A DNA stretch of 64,000 nucleotides from Orientallactaga sibirica (lineage: Eukaryota > Chordata > Mammalia > Rodentia > Dipodidae): contig JAEOAD010000031.1 of the NCBI GenBank assembly GCA_036365145.1, positions 12,620,001 through 12,684,000 of the forward strand, in the 5' to 3' direction. The notes below the pieces were generated by a model that was not told the origin of the DNA, searched no databases, and saw only the letters and a program-made list of their open reading frames with translations. The position numbers and the translations under genes are program-made. Position 1 is the stretch's first letter. Each line of letters starts with the position of its first letter. Below are positions 10,348 through 20,240 of this stretch, in pieces.

Positions 10348-10629
10348 GGGGCTGGAGAGATGGCTTAACGGTTAAAGCGCCTGCCTCCTAAGCCTAAGAA
10401 CGCCGGTTCCAATCTCCAGCGGTTCCAATCTCCAGGTCCCATGTTTAGCCAGAGGCAAAGTGACGCAAGGGCGCAATGCCGCACTTGACCACAAGGGGGC
10501 GCATGCATCTGGATTTCCTTCGCAGCAGCTGAGAGATTGCTGGCGCGCCCATCTCTATCTGTCTTCTTCTCCCTCTCTCTCTGTCTCTCTCTCCAAAAAT
10601 AAAATAAAATAATTTTAAAAATAAATAAA
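10348..10629 (+). repeat. DIP-like SINE, long subfamily with CTCF-like motif
   Basis: Same subfamily as 6877-7150, with the doubled ggttccaatctccag block and the added gcaaagtgacgcaagggcgc segment. It carries tgaccacaagggggcgcat at 10486-10504. The flank aactgagtgtg at about 10338-10347 recurs at about 10631-10641. Confidence 0.87.
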
Positions 10630-10641
10630 CAACTGAGTGTG

Positions 10642-10798
10642 TGAGCAGGGCGTGGTGGTGCATGCGTTTAATCCCAGCGCTCGGGAGGCAGAGATAGGAG
10701 GATCGCTGAGAGTTCGAGGCCACCCTGAGACTACATAGTGAATTCCAGGTCAGCCTGAGCCAGAGTGAGACCCTACCTCGAAAAAAAAAAAAAAAAAA
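10642..10798 (+). repeat. B1 SINE
   Basis: B1 inserted at the right target duplication of the DIP-like element; a third copy of actgagtgtg follows its A20 tail near 10799. Confidence 0.9.
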
Positions 10799-11227
10799 AC
10801 TGAGTGTGTTTGGAAGCTCAGAGGGCCCTGGTCCATGACACAAACACAGGAGATCCAGCAGCAATAAGCTGTCCAGGTTGTACTGGTGTCAGACAAGGGT
10901 CAGCACAAGCAGACATGCTCAGGCCCTTTCTCTGGTTCCAAGTCACCAGGAAGTGAACGGCTCTGCTCCACACCCACTCTGTTCCTGCCATGATACCCTT
11001 CTGCCTTGTCATAGGCTGACAGCAATGGGGACAAGTGACCATGGACTGAAACATCTGAAACCATGAGCCAGTAACAATCTTTCATCTTCTATTTTCCTCT
11101 GGAATTTTGTCACAGGTGAATAAAAATCAGCAGAGGATTTTTTTCCCCTTTTACCTGAGTCCACAGTATATATATATGTTTCACACGGCACCAAAGTCTT
11201 CATAAAGACATGAAGACCTGGAACCAG

Positions 11228-11330
11228 GCTGTAGTGGCTTACAACCTGTAAGCCCAGCACTTGGGAGGTTGAGGCAGGATTGCTGTGAGTTTGAAGTCAA
11301 CCTGGGTTCAACAAAGAAATAAAGGACTGA
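11228..11330 (+). repeat. Degenerate B1
   Basis: Diverged words tagtggcttacaacctgtaa, gcccagcacttgggaggttg and tgctgtgagtttgaagtcaa show an old B1 lacking a normal tail. Confidence 0.6.
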
Positions 11331-11382
11331 AGACATAGTTAACCCTGAGTTGTGTTATGCTAAGCTGTGAGTATGAGAGAGA

Positions 11383-11384
<2 letters not shown>

Positions 11385-11433
<49 letters not shown>

Positions 11434-11455
11434 TGTGTGTGTGTGTGTGTGTGTT
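11385..11455. repeat. (GA)n(GT)n microsatellite
   Basis: About 44 bp of GA units pass straight into about 24 bp of GT. Confidence 0.95.
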
Positions 11456-11520
11456 ACTGGGGAAGGAACTCAGAGCTTCATATGCTAGGCAAATACTCTA
11501 CCATATGACAACCCCAGCCC
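11456..11520 (-). repeat. ID-type SINE fragment
   Basis: actggggaaggaactcagagc through aatactctaccatatgacaac and cccagccc is the complement of an ID element. Confidence 0.55.
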
Positions 11521-11714
11521 TAATTTCAACAATATATTTTATTCAATATATCAAAATATTATAATTTTTAAAAATTAATATGAAAATTAATAATGAGACA
11601 TGTTACTTTTTTGCTAAGTCTTTGAAATCATGTGTGTATTTTATACTTTTAGCACCTCTCTGTTCAAACTCATATTTCCAGTTCTCGTGGGTTGTTTTTT
11701 TTTTTCTTTTTGGG

Positions 11715-11815
11715 CAGAGTAGTAGTATATACCCCAGGCTAGCCTTGATCTCTGGATCTGCCCTCGGCCTTCAGAATGCTAGGATTGTAGGAACGGCATC
11801 ACCATGTCTGGCTAT
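11715..11815 (-). repeat. Degenerate B1
   Basis: caggctagccttgatctctgg and gaatgctaggattgtaggaa are decayed complements of the B1 body. Confidence 0.55.
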
Positions 11816-12030
11816 GTTTCCAGCTTTCAATAGCCACAGGTGGCTAGAGGGCTACCAAGCTGGACAGTTACAGAGAAACAGGGGCCACGCTGGATTGGAA
11901 AAGACTATCCTCCCCCACCACCACCAAAAAAAAAAAAACCCACATAATGCCTGTGGAGACCCTCTGGAATCCAGCAGGACTAGGGACAGAGGGGTACAGG
12001 ACAGAGCTGAGACAGGGACTTGGAAAGAAT

Positions 12031-12360
12031 GCAGGAGCTACGGAGACAGCTCAGTGGGTAAAGTGCTTAGTGCACAAGTGTGAGGACCCGAGTTCAGATC
12101 CCCAGAACCCACAAAAAAGCTGGGTATGGTGGCAAGTGCCTGTCATCCCAGCACTGGGGAGGTGGACACATGGAATCCCTGGGGCATGCTGGCTAGCTAG
12201 TCCAGCCCAATCACTGAGCCCTGGCCTTATCTCAAAGAACAAAATGAAGAATGACTGAGGAAGACACCTGATGTCAGCCTCCGGCCTCCACATGCGCACC
12301 TGCCTGCATATACATATGTGCCCCCCCACACACACACAAGCACACAGATATACTCACAGC
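12031..12360 (+). repeat. Composite rodent SINE (B4/RSINE-like)
   Basis: tRNA-like head (gagacagctcagtgggtaaag ... gaggacccgagttcagatcc), B1-like middle (gctgggtatggtggcaagtg), then tgatgtcagcctccggcctc and a CA-rich end. It is a more complete relative of the element at 1-285. Confidence 0.75.
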
Positions 12361-12375
12361 ATATTCAAAGAAAAA

Positions 12376-12922
12376 AAAAGAGGAACAGAAGGTGGCAGGA
12401 CTACAGTCATGAAAAGCCCCCCTTGCCCACAGGCCCAGGAGTTTTTACACAGGAAGAAATGGGGAAGTGGAGTAAAGAAGAGATCAGCATTCCAGCAGAA
12501 GAGGAAGGATGGAGTAGAGGGGAGTGGTAGTATGCCTGGCCTACAGAGCATCACCATAGAGACACAGGAGGGACACAACTGAGGCAGAAGTGGTAGCAGG
12601 TGGGGCCACTTCATTGGAGGAAGGTGGTATGAGCAGAAGTGAGATGGACTCCGGGTCACTGGATGGTTGCATGGCCAGGACTCAGTGCCTGCAAGCTGAG
12701 GGGATAAAATGTAAACAGGTCAGGAGGACACCTGACCCCCAGCACAGCTGCTGGGGGAGCCTGATGATCAGAGGAACACAGGGAGCGAGGGGCAAAAGCC
12801 ACAGCACAGACACCAAGTGGCAGTGCCAAGGGATGGGTCCTGCCCTGGCCACACAGATTTTCAGGGTGTTCTAGAACCCATGGATGCTTGTTCCATGCTC
12901 TGAGAGGAACTTCCTCATCTAT
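12376..12922. other. Single-copy intron DNA, no gene seen
   Basis: No repeat was recognised in about 550 bp. ORFs up to 103 codons on both strands lack any domain. Confidence 0.5.
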
Positions 12923-12937
12923 AAAGAAACACTTGGA

Positions 12938-13113
12938 GCCGGGCATGGTGGCGCACACCTTTAATCCCAGCTCTTGGGAGGCAGAGGTAGGAGAATTACT
13001 GTGAGTTCAAGACCACCCTGAGACTACATAGTGAATTCCAGGTCAGCCTGGGCTACAGTGAAACCCTACCTTGAAAAAGAAGAAAAGAAAAAAAGAGAGA
13101 GAAGAGAAAAGAA
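12938..13113 (+). repeat. B1 SINE with long A/G-rich tail
   Basis: B1 from gccgggcatggtggcgcac to gaaaccctaccttgaaaaag plus an (AAGA)-rich tail. The flanking duplication aaagaaacacttgga lies at 12923-12937 and 13114-13128. Confidence 0.9.
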
Positions 13114-13128
13114 AAAGAAACACTTGGA

Positions 13129-13265
13129 AGCCGGGCATGGTGGCACACACCTTTAATCCCAGCACTCAGGAGGCAGAGGTTGGAGGATCACCATGAGTTC
13201 AAGGCCACCCTGAGAATACATAGTGAATTCCAGGTCAGCCTGGGCTTTAGTGAAACCCTACCTCT
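13129..13265 (+). repeat. B1 SINE
   Basis: A second B1 immediately after the right target duplication of the previous one, ending gtgaaaccctacctc without a clear A-tail. Confidence 0.85.
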
Positions 13266-14040
13266 TGGAGCCTAGGCACCATCAAGGCCCTTCCCCACTG
13301 CAAAAGGCTACAAATCCTGTACAGATCAGAATACAGATTGGCAGTTGTCTGTCTAGAGACTCAACAAACACCCTTCCTAGGAAAAGGAGGCAGACCATGC
13401 CCAAGAGCCCTTTTCTCCTTTAAAGTGACACAGCCCAGCCAAGGATCTTCCCTTCCAGGCGTGAGTGCATTGCCGCCACTCAAACTCGAAGCTCCATCCT
13501 CTCACATCTGGCCACATGCTGCCTTGTCTTCTCCTCCACCCCTGGGTAATAAAGAGCAGACTGGCAAAATAGTTCAAATGCCTTCTGTTAAAAGTGCACA
13601 GCCTTTTGGGCTCAGCCTATTTTGAGCTAAATGCTTCAAACCTCCAGGCTCAGTGCTGCATTGGGCATTAGTTGACTTGAACAGAACAATGAGGAAGTTG
13701 GTAAATGACAGCAATGCTTCTGCCCCATGCCAGGTCCACATCAGGCACAGCCATACAAGAACCCAAATGGCATCCTGCTCTCTGGGGCTCTTTGCTGAGT
13801 ACAAGAACCAGACCATCCACACCGCCATGCAGCAACGCAGAATAATGGTTCTACTGAAGTGAAGAATGCCCAAGGTTAGGGCTGGGCTGCCCAAAAAGGA
13901 GAGCAGTGGCCCATGCGTTTGTCCAGAAAAACTACCATTCAGTGGTCCACAAGAAGTCTGGGTTGACAGGGAACAGGAAGCTGGTCAAAGGTAGGAAAGC
14001 AGAAGCCAGTGTAAGAAAAATAGCAACACATGAGAGACAT
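13266..14040. other. Single-copy intron DNA, no gene seen
   Basis: No repeat was recognised. A 106-codon minus-strand ORF (13574-13894) and a 69-codon plus-strand ORF have no family resemblance. Confidence 0.5.
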
Positions 14041-14041
14041 A

Positions 14042-14258
14042 GGGACTGGACAAATGGCTCTGCAGTTAAAGGCGACTGTTTCCAAAGTCTGATAGCCCAG
14101 GTTCAATTTTCCAGTACCCACATGAAGCCAGATGCACAAAGTGGTACATGCATCTGGAGTTCATTTGCAGTGGCAAGAGACCCTGGCATGCCCATTCTCA
14201 TTCTCTCTCTTCTTCCCTCCATCTCTCTCTGCTTGCAAATGAATGATAAAAATTTTTG
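14042..14258 (+). repeat. DIP-like SINE
   Basis: Head ggactggacaaatggctctg, body gccagatgcacaaagtggta, then a CT tract and gcttgcaaatgaatgataaa tail. Confidence 0.82.
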
Positions 14259-14259
14259 A

Positions 14260-14355
14260 GAGAAAAAAGAGAAAGGGAGGAAGAGGAGGGGAAGGGTAGG
14301 GAAGGGTAGGGAAGGGAAGGAAGAAAAGAAGGGAGGGAAGGATGGAGGGAGGGAC
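14260..14355. repeat. Purine-rich (GGAAGGGA)n tract
   Basis: About 95 bp of imperfect G/A repeats directly after the SINE tail, probably an expansion of it. Confidence 0.85.
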
Positions 14356-15479
14356 ATAGCTCAGAAAGTCTGGTTAATGGTTACAAAGTGGTCTAGGGCT
14401 AGGGCCCCAAATGCCACGCACACAGCAGAAGCTCCATGTCTACGTTGCGGCTACTGAAATTTATCAGCAGAGGAGTGAGCGGTAGTGGTTAAGAGTGGTG
14501 AGCCAAGTCACATAATGGGGGAGGGGGGCAATGCTGGCCTAGTGCCCTTCTCGGTTCTCAGACCACTGGCATTCACTATAGAACCCAGGAGGAAACACTT
14601 GAACTCAATGTCACACAGAACTAAGAGCAAATGTCAATACAGAACTCCCAACCCTGCCCTTCCCAAGCCTGGTTTCTGCTTCTGCTCTGCAAATGTTTCC
14701 CAGGGGAGCAAGCCCTTGGCCCAGAACCTTCAGTAGCTATGAGACACGGAAGCACAGTGTGGGACAGAGGGCAGAGATCCACTAACACTTGCACCTCCAG
14801 GTGTCCAGGCTGGCCAGCCCAAGGAACAGGACGCGTTCAGCTCATTTCCTACAAAACCAAAGTTTCCCCACATTATAGGGATATGTCCAGCTGGCCTCTT
14901 CTGTGGGACTGTCCACCTCACTCCATCTGGGACTTTCCTAATCCCCCAGACACTTTCTCCTTGACCTTGAACAACCTACAAAAGCTTCTCTGAGATCCCG
15001 TCTTTGACTGTGGAACTGGAACAGCTTGGTTAGTCAGGGGTCTGAGGCACAACTAGTAATGGGAAGTCACTGAGGTCACTAAAGGTCACCAAGCCTCCTG
15101 GAGCCTATCTCCAACCCCAGGAATAAAGCAAGCGTCAAGCGTGCGCGCACGCACGCACACACTTCTGTAAGAGAAACGAAGGGGAAAAACAGATGGACAT
15201 AGCAGAGCTGCAGGTGGGAGAAAGGAGGGGAAGAGTGACCAACGTTTATCTGGATAAGCCACTTCTCCTCTCTGTAAATGTTTTCCTTATCTTCGCAATG
15301 AGCATGAAAAATAAATCCCTGTCGGAATTCCAAGCACTACAGTCGGCTTTAAGCATGAGCAACCAATCATTAAAGCAATGGAATTCAGTATTTACCACAC
15401 ATTGGATATCCTTAACGCTGGGTGCTAAAATGTGTACGGAGGGGGAGAGGGATGGGACAGAAGAACGCAGCCCACACTT
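14356..15479. other. Proximal intron 1 DNA, no gene seen
   Basis: Largely repeat-free sequence within 1.3 kb of FAM174B exon 1. A short alternating cgcacgcacgcacacac run lies at 15144-15161. Proximal intron DNA often holds promoter-linked enhancers, but no specific element is claimed. Confidence 0.45.
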
Positions 15480-15654
15480 CCGAGGAGGGCAGCAGGGTGC
15501 CCTGCGTCCGGGAACGCACCAGGATGCTGGAGCACCTGTGCGCGGGCGGGCCGGGCCTGACCTGGCCGGGCCCGGCGAGGGCTGGACGGGCGGTGGCAGC
15601 AGGCTGGCGACACCCGCCGTCCGTCGGGGGAAGGGACCTGGACCTGGCGCAGAG

Positions 15655-15662
15655 ACCCACCT
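15655..15662 (-). other. FAM174B: 5' splice donor of FAM174B exon 1
   Basis: On the minus strand the exon ends TTCAG and the intron opens GTGGGT, with the first intron base at 15660. The phase (two bases of a split codon) matches the known FAM174B continuation after RVF. Intron 1 therefore extends leftwards to at least position 1. Confidence 0.85.
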
Positions 15663-15992
15663 GAAGACGCGCAGCAGCAGGCAGGCGATGAGCAACGCGC
15701 TGAAGGCGCACGCCACGATCACGGCCGCCTTCAGGGTGGGCAGGTCTCGGAGCAGCGTGGAGATGCGGGTCACCAAGGCGTCGCCGCTGCTGTTGGAGCT
15801 GCCCGGGCCGCCGGCGGGCTGGGTACCGTTGCCGGGCCCCGGGCCGGGTAGCGGCCGCGGCTGGAGCTCGGCTTGGGCCGGGGAAGAGGCCGGGGCGGGC
15901 TGGGCTCTGCTGGCGCGGGCGGCGGGCGCGGCCAGGAGCGCGAGCAGCAGCAGCGGCAGCAGCGGCGGCGGCGTGGGGGGCGCGGCGCGCAT
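15661..15992 (-). CDS. FAM174B: FAM174B first coding exon (partial CDS, 110 codons plus 2 nt)
   Basis: This exon encodes the N-terminal part of FAM174B, a small single-pass membrane protein; from memory the human protein is about 159 residues and is linked to Golgi structure. The start is the ATG at 15992-15990, with A at -3, followed directly by a leucine-rich signal peptide (residues 1-29). A Pro/Gly/Ala-rich lumenal linker follows, with two N-glycosylation sequons (N55-G-T and N67-S-S). The family signature [12 protein letters not shown] then [18 protein letters not shown] leads into a transmembrane helix at about residues 89-108. The exon stops after the codons for RVF plus two bases (AG), where a GTGGGT donor begins at 15660. 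The open frame continues leftward past the donor but loses all similarity, so it is intron read-through. The frame is also open upstream to 16271, but signal peptide placement favours the ATG used here. The cytoplasmic tail, expected in later exons, was not found at 1-15660. Identity rests on recalled family sequence; I am confident. Confidence 0.93.
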
Positions 15993-16141
15993 GGTGCGGT
16001 CGGCGGCTCCGAGGCCTGCACCCGGGGCTCCCGCGCCCAGGCGGCTGCGCGGTGCTGGGCAGGAAGCTGCGGAGCCCGGAAGAGCCCGCGCCGCTGCCGC
16101 CGCGCTGCTGCCGCCACCAGCAACACGTTGCACCGACTCAT
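15770..16141 (-). other. Possible upstream ORF overlapping the FAM174B start codon
   Basis: An ATG at 16141-16139, 149 bases upstream of the FAM174B ATG, opens a 123-codon frame that is out of frame with FAM174B and runs past its start to a stop at 15770. If the mRNA begins upstream of 16141 this would be an overlapping uORF able to limit initiation at the main ATG. The predicted peptide is Arg/Ala-rich and shows no domain. It may simply be a by-product of the GC-rich exon lacking stop codons. Confidence 0.3.
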
Positions 16142-16210
16142 TAGCCGGGCTGCGGCCCCGCGTGGGCGGGGCAGGCATCGCCCGGTCCCCGGCTGCGCTC
16201 CGCCCCTCCC
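15993..16210 (-). promoter_or_regulatory. FAM174B 5' UTR and core promoter region with GC-box and EGR1-type motifs
   Basis: Upstream of the ATG is GC-rich DNA with a perfect EGR1 9-mer GCGTGGGCG at 16160-16168, which overlaps a GC box GGGCGGGG (16164-16171). A second GC box in reverse sense, CCGCCC, lies near 16200. The transcription start cannot be fixed from sequence alone. A C8-9 homopolymer near 16216-16224 and a purine/pyrimidine-skewed edge mark the end of the island. Confidence 0.6.
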
Positions 16211-16574
16211 CTCGCCCCCCCCCCGGGCCACTGGGGACACGGAGACCCCGAGGAGAAATAATCACTGTCATGTTGTTTCCTTGGAAGGCTCCGCGCTGGG
16301 CGTTTCACGCGTTTTATTCATTTTTATTCATTTCGTTCAATACTGCTATCCCCCTTTGGAAACAGGTATTCTATTGGCCTCATTTCACAGCTACCCAGAT
16401 TATGTCAGACTGAACATCAAAGAGTGTGGGGGATTTCCCTCACCCCCCCCCCCAGCTTTACACATCGGGCAGATGAAATTTCTAGAACGAAGTAGTCCAC
16501 CTGATGCTCTTAAGCAATAAATATATTTTAATGTCCTCCCCCTCCCGACTTGCCTCAAAAAGTTTCTCATCTAG

Positions 16575-16677
16575 AGGAGATTGGAGTTCTAAAGGGGGAT
16601 GGGGGGAGGGGAGGGAAATATCATGCACTTTTTGTATGTAAGTATAGAAGTTGTCAATAAAAATAATAATAATAATA
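16575..16677 (+). mobile_element. Very short L1 3' tail
   Basis: Only the last 100 bp of the L1 3' UTR: gagattggagttctaaaggg, then ttttgtatgtaagtatagaa and gttgtcaataaaaataataa. It is a severely 5'-truncated insertion and is almost identical to the end of the L1 at 4761-5987. Confidence 0.82.
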
Positions 16678-17059
16678 GAGCTTGCAGGCACTTTCGCTGA
16701 TGAACTGGATTAGGGTGTGCATTTTTGCATTCGCACCTTGGCTGTGAAACAGTATTTGGAAGAATTAACAAGTCCCCAGACTCCAAGGAGTAATTCATTA
16801 GCTACTTGTCTCTGGCATATAAACAAAATGATGCCCAGGTAGAAAAGTTATGAGGGTTCTAATGGGAGCCCAAGAACTGATGGAAGACTGAATGCTTTCC
16901 TGGAGAAAGGTTCCCACAACCTGGGGGTTCCTCTGCTCTGAAGACAACCCTAGACAACACTCCCGTGATGGGTGAATAGCTAAACACAGAGAAAGGACCT
17001 AGTGGCTTAAACAGCTCACCTCTGGTCCTGTTAGAGAAAGAGAGGCAGATAAATATAAT

Positions 17060-17450
17060 AGTGCATTCATTGTCTATAAGAAAATTACCATAATAAACTA
17101 TGCTAAAACTTGGCAGCTCACCACTGACATATATTATCTCAGACTCAGTTTAGACAGCTCCTCTGCCTCGGCTCAGTCACCTTCTGGCAGATTCAGCTGT
17201 ACAAAGACCGTCACACTGAAGTCTCCATTCCCCACCTGCTATTGGTCAAAGGCCACCCTTCAGTCCTGTTGTGTGGGCCTTACAAATACAGCAGCGTGCA
17301 CCATCAAAGTAGTCAAGCCGAGTTGGTGATAAAGTCTGTTAGCAAGACAAGAGACAATTGATGGGACTGAATCACAGATGTGACATTCCCACACCTTTTC
17401 CTGAATCTACTACTTAGAAGCTCCTCTATGCTTGAAGACATGGGACTTGA
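17060..17450 (-). repeat. Possible MLT1-like (ancient MaLR) LTR fragment
   Basis: tattatctcagactcagttt, ctcctctgcctcggctcagtc and gatgtgacattcccacacc resemble, in order, the reverse complement of MLT1-type LTRs. Divergence is high, so the call is tentative. Confidence 0.4.
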
Positions 17451-18100
17451 CAATGGTATAAGTGACAGGAAGCTGGTCTCATCAGGGCCACTGGAGAGCT
17501 GTCTGCCACATACACATACAGTGTGATTCATTATAATGTGGGGGGACAAACCGCCATCAGATTGTCAGAAGTTGTTGCCAGTGAAGCACTATGTATAACG
17601 CTTGAACATGCAAGCATGCCCAGTGATGCAGATAGGTCATGTGATTAAGATCTTCCCAGTCTAAAATTCCATGTTATGGTAGGTGATCCATTAGTCACCA
17701 TTTTCACATCACCACGACAGAACATATAAAGGAAATTCCTTTAAGAGCTAGCTTTGATATCCATAATTTCACAGCCTATTTTCTAAGAATTAAGCCTCAG
17801 ATGTCCCCACCTTGTAATTTTATACTTAGCAGAAATTTCCAGAGCAAAAATGTTTTCAACTTTAGAGCCATTCAACTAGGATAAGAGCTCTGACCATTCG
17901 TGACTTTAGCCCCCATTAAGGACTTAACCAATGAAAACAAAGTCTTTAATATCTAAAATAAGAGTAATAGCACCTAGCCTAAGATCCCAGTGCATCCATA
18001 AGCAGAAAGTGCCAGTGCCCTTTCCTTCTGCTGCCACAATCCATGGGCTGTAGACTTGTTTGATTATTTAACACTGACATAACATTAAGGATATAGGAAA
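17451..18100. other. Single-copy upstream intergenic DNA
   Basis: No repeat or gene was recognised in about 650 bp upstream of the FAM174B promoter. Confidence 0.45.
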
Positions 18101-18102
18101 CA

Positions 18103-18470
18103 GGGCTGGAGAGATGGCTCAGAAGTTAAGTGTGCTTCTAGCATGAGCAGGAGAGCCTGAGAGGCCTGACTGCCCAAGTTCAAATCTCCAGATCCCATGT
18201 AAAAGCAAGGGGGGGCATGACCATGTGTACCTGTAGCTTCAGTTCTACAGGGCAGGGGCAGATCTACCTGAGAGGCATAGTTCGCAGCCAAATCAGAGAG
18301 AGAGAGAGATACTGACTCCAAACAAGACTAGGCAAAACAGCAATGGATCGGACACCCAAGGCGGGTGACCCACACAACAGACAAGTATATGGGATGCCAC
18401 AAGGGTACACACATGTGCAGATACCACACTCCCTCTCTCTCTCGCTCTCTCTCTCTCTCCATGTAAACAC
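18103..18470 (+). repeat. Composite rodent SINE (B3/RSINE-like)
   Basis: Head ggctggagagatggctcagaa with a box B-like caagttcaaatctcc, an extended body, and a gtacacacatgtgcagatac CT-rich end. It is diverged and longer than the usual B2. Confidence 0.6.
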
Positions 18471-18749
18471 ACAAGCAAAAAGAAAAATATAAAAAGCATA
18501 AATGTTAAATTTGTTTAGTAAAATGAAATTTTAGACTCTTCTCCCTAGTTGTTGCTTCCTTGTAACTTGCCCTATGTAGAGTTCCTTAAGCATTTTGATT
18601 TAATTAACCATGAACAAAGACTTTTTAAACCTGGGATATCGGTTGCTATCAGAACAAGGGTTATTGGAAGCAGGTTAGTTGCTTCCAGAAATACTATCCA
18701 CTAAAGCAGTTCTAAAACTATGGTCTATGGACTCAATATTTGGGATGAA

Positions 18750-19370
18750 AACTAATTCCACAGTGATGCTCAGATGTGACTTGCCTCTTTCATTGTGTTG
18801 ACATTTGTGCCCACAGTACAAAAACAATGGTGAAGAAAACTGATGGTGGCAGCAGGAATCAAGCAAGCCCTACTTAGACCAGTCATAGTCTTTACAGCCA
18901 TGCATGACAGAGACACAGCCACTTTCACTTCAGAAGTCCCTGGAGGAAGCCATGAAATTATTAGATCTCGACTCTGGAGAGCACGCCATGGTAATACCAT
19001 ATGTGATGAAATGGGAAGAATGAGTAAATTGCTTCTGCAAGCTGAAGACTGATGGAACAGCAAGCATGCATTTCTTAGAACTACAAGCTGGGTTCTGAGC
19101 GCTGTGAACCATATTTCTCATGGAACAAGCTTTTTCATCAAAAGGGTGACTGACAAACTTCAGGCCAGGTCCTTGGCAGGCATTTTCTCAAACATGAACA
19201 AACTGACTCTGTCAAACATACCAACTGACAGTATTTTGGCCAATGATAAAATCTAAGGCTTCAAGTAAAAACTAGAATTTTTAGAAGACTTGTCAAATAG
19301 GATGCTTTCTGTCATGAGCTTGACAGTTTCCCAATACCGCAAAGCTTTTCTGATGACCACCACAGTGATA
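18750..19370 (+). pseudogene. Decayed hAT (Charlie/ZBED-like) transposase fragment
   Basis: Conceptual translation, with several stops and frame changes, gives pieces in the order of hAT transposases. First comes an aromatic-poor segment with ICDEMGRMSKLLL, corresponding to the conserved CDEMG...HK.LLLHTE region. Then come RSLAGIFSNMNKL and ILANDKI, corresponding to LADIFSKLNELN and ..DKI. No intact frame exceeds 70 codons. It could be a remnant of a Charlie DNA transposon or of a retrocopied ZBED-type gene. No terminal inverted repeats were found. Confidence 0.65.
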
Positions 19371-19372
19371 TT

Positions 19373-19391
19373 TTATATATATATATATATA
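19373..19391. repeat. (AT)n run
   Basis: Short perfect TA dinucleotide run between the hAT relic and a SINE. Confidence 0.9.
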
Positions 19392-19404
19392 GTCTGAGTG
19401 GGTT

Positions 19405-19590
19405 TTTTTTTATTTATTTAGTAGAGAAAGTGAGAGAATGGACATGCCAGGGCCTCTAGCCATTGCAAATGAACTCCAGATACATGTACCACCTTGTGCA
19501 TCTGGCTTACATAGGTTCTAGGGAATTGAACCTGGGTCCTTAGGCTTTGCAGGCAAGCTCATTAACCACTAATCTATCTCTTCAGCCCTA
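19405..19590 (-). repeat. DIP-like SINE
   Basis: Reverse element: gaatggacatgccagggcc, ccaccttgtgcatctggctt, gcaggcaagctcattaacca, ctatctcttcagccc. Confidence 0.82.
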
Positions 19591-19599
19591 AAAATTTTT

Positions 19600-19680
19600 T
19601 TTGATCTGAAGAGTTGAACATGAGTCCTTAGGCTTCACAGGCAAGGACCTTAACTGTTAAGCCCATATCTCCAGCCCTGG
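19600..19680 (-). repeat. DIP-like SINE, truncated
   Basis: Only the head end is present in reverse (gagtccttaggcttcacagg ... gcccatatctccagccc), adjacent to a full copy. A short decayed B1 fragment in reverse follows to about 19740. Confidence 0.65.
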
Positions 19681-19947
19681 CTTTGAACTCTTAATCCTCC
19701 TGCCTCCACCTCAGAACTGTGATTACAACCATGTGCCATGTGGAATTATGGGGCTTTTAAATGTTTTATAATTAAACATGTTAAAGTTTGGAAGATCTGC
19801 TTAAGTTGACAAACAAATGTTTACAAATAGCCCAATGCATATAGTTATGAATCACTTGAGAGTCAAAGGTCCATTCAAAGTGAAAGAGAAATCAATGTGC
19901 TTTTTTAAGTGCTGAGGATGGAACATAGGGCTTTAAAAGCATTCTAG

Positions 19948-20188
19948 GAGCTAGAGAGATGGCTTAATGGTTAAGGCTCTTACCTGTGAAGCCTAAGGAC
20001 AAATGTTCAACTCTCCAGGTCCCATGTAAGCCAGATGCACATGGTGACACAAGCGCACAAAGTGGTGCATGTGTCTAGAGTTTGATTGCACTGGCAGAAG
20101 GCCCTGGTGTGCCAATTCTCTCCCTCCCTCTGTCTCTGTCATACACACGAGTGCCTGTGTGCTCTCTCTCTCTCTCATTAAAAAAAAG
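19948..20188 (+). repeat. DIP-like SINE
   Basis: Head ggagctagagagatggctta, body with an extra catggtgacacaagcgcac segment, CT-rich end. It resembles the longer subfamily without the CTCF-like core. Confidence 0.8.
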
Positions 20189-20240
20189 CATGCTAGGCAA
20201 ATGCTCTGCCTCCAGATAATTCCCAGCCCACACCAAGAGA

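Larger units (their letters stand above)
15480..16250. promoter_or_regulatory. CpG island covering the FAM174B promoter and exon 1
   Basis: This is the only long stretch of the window dense in CpG and above roughly 70% G+C by eye; the flanks are ordinary A+T-rich rodent DNA. It spans the coding exon, the 5' UTR and the likely start of transcription. No TATA box is visible at a sensible distance, as expected for a broadly expressed CpG-island promoter. Confidence 0.85.

Noticed and set aside
1..15250. Search for FAM174B exons 2 and 3 downstream of exon 1
   Set aside because: I looked for the conserved basic and acidic tail region on the minus strand and saw no match. The exons are probably outside the window; a translated search would settle it.
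15246..15660. Minus-strand continuation of the FAM174B frame past the splice donor
   Set aside because: Similarity to FAM174B stops exactly at the GTGGGT donor, so this is intron read-through.
15193..16413. 406-codon plus-strand frame across the CpG island
   Set aside because: It is antisense to FAM174B exon 1 and open only because GC-rich DNA lacks stop codons. It starts in intron DNA, has no domain, and its composition changes at the island edges.
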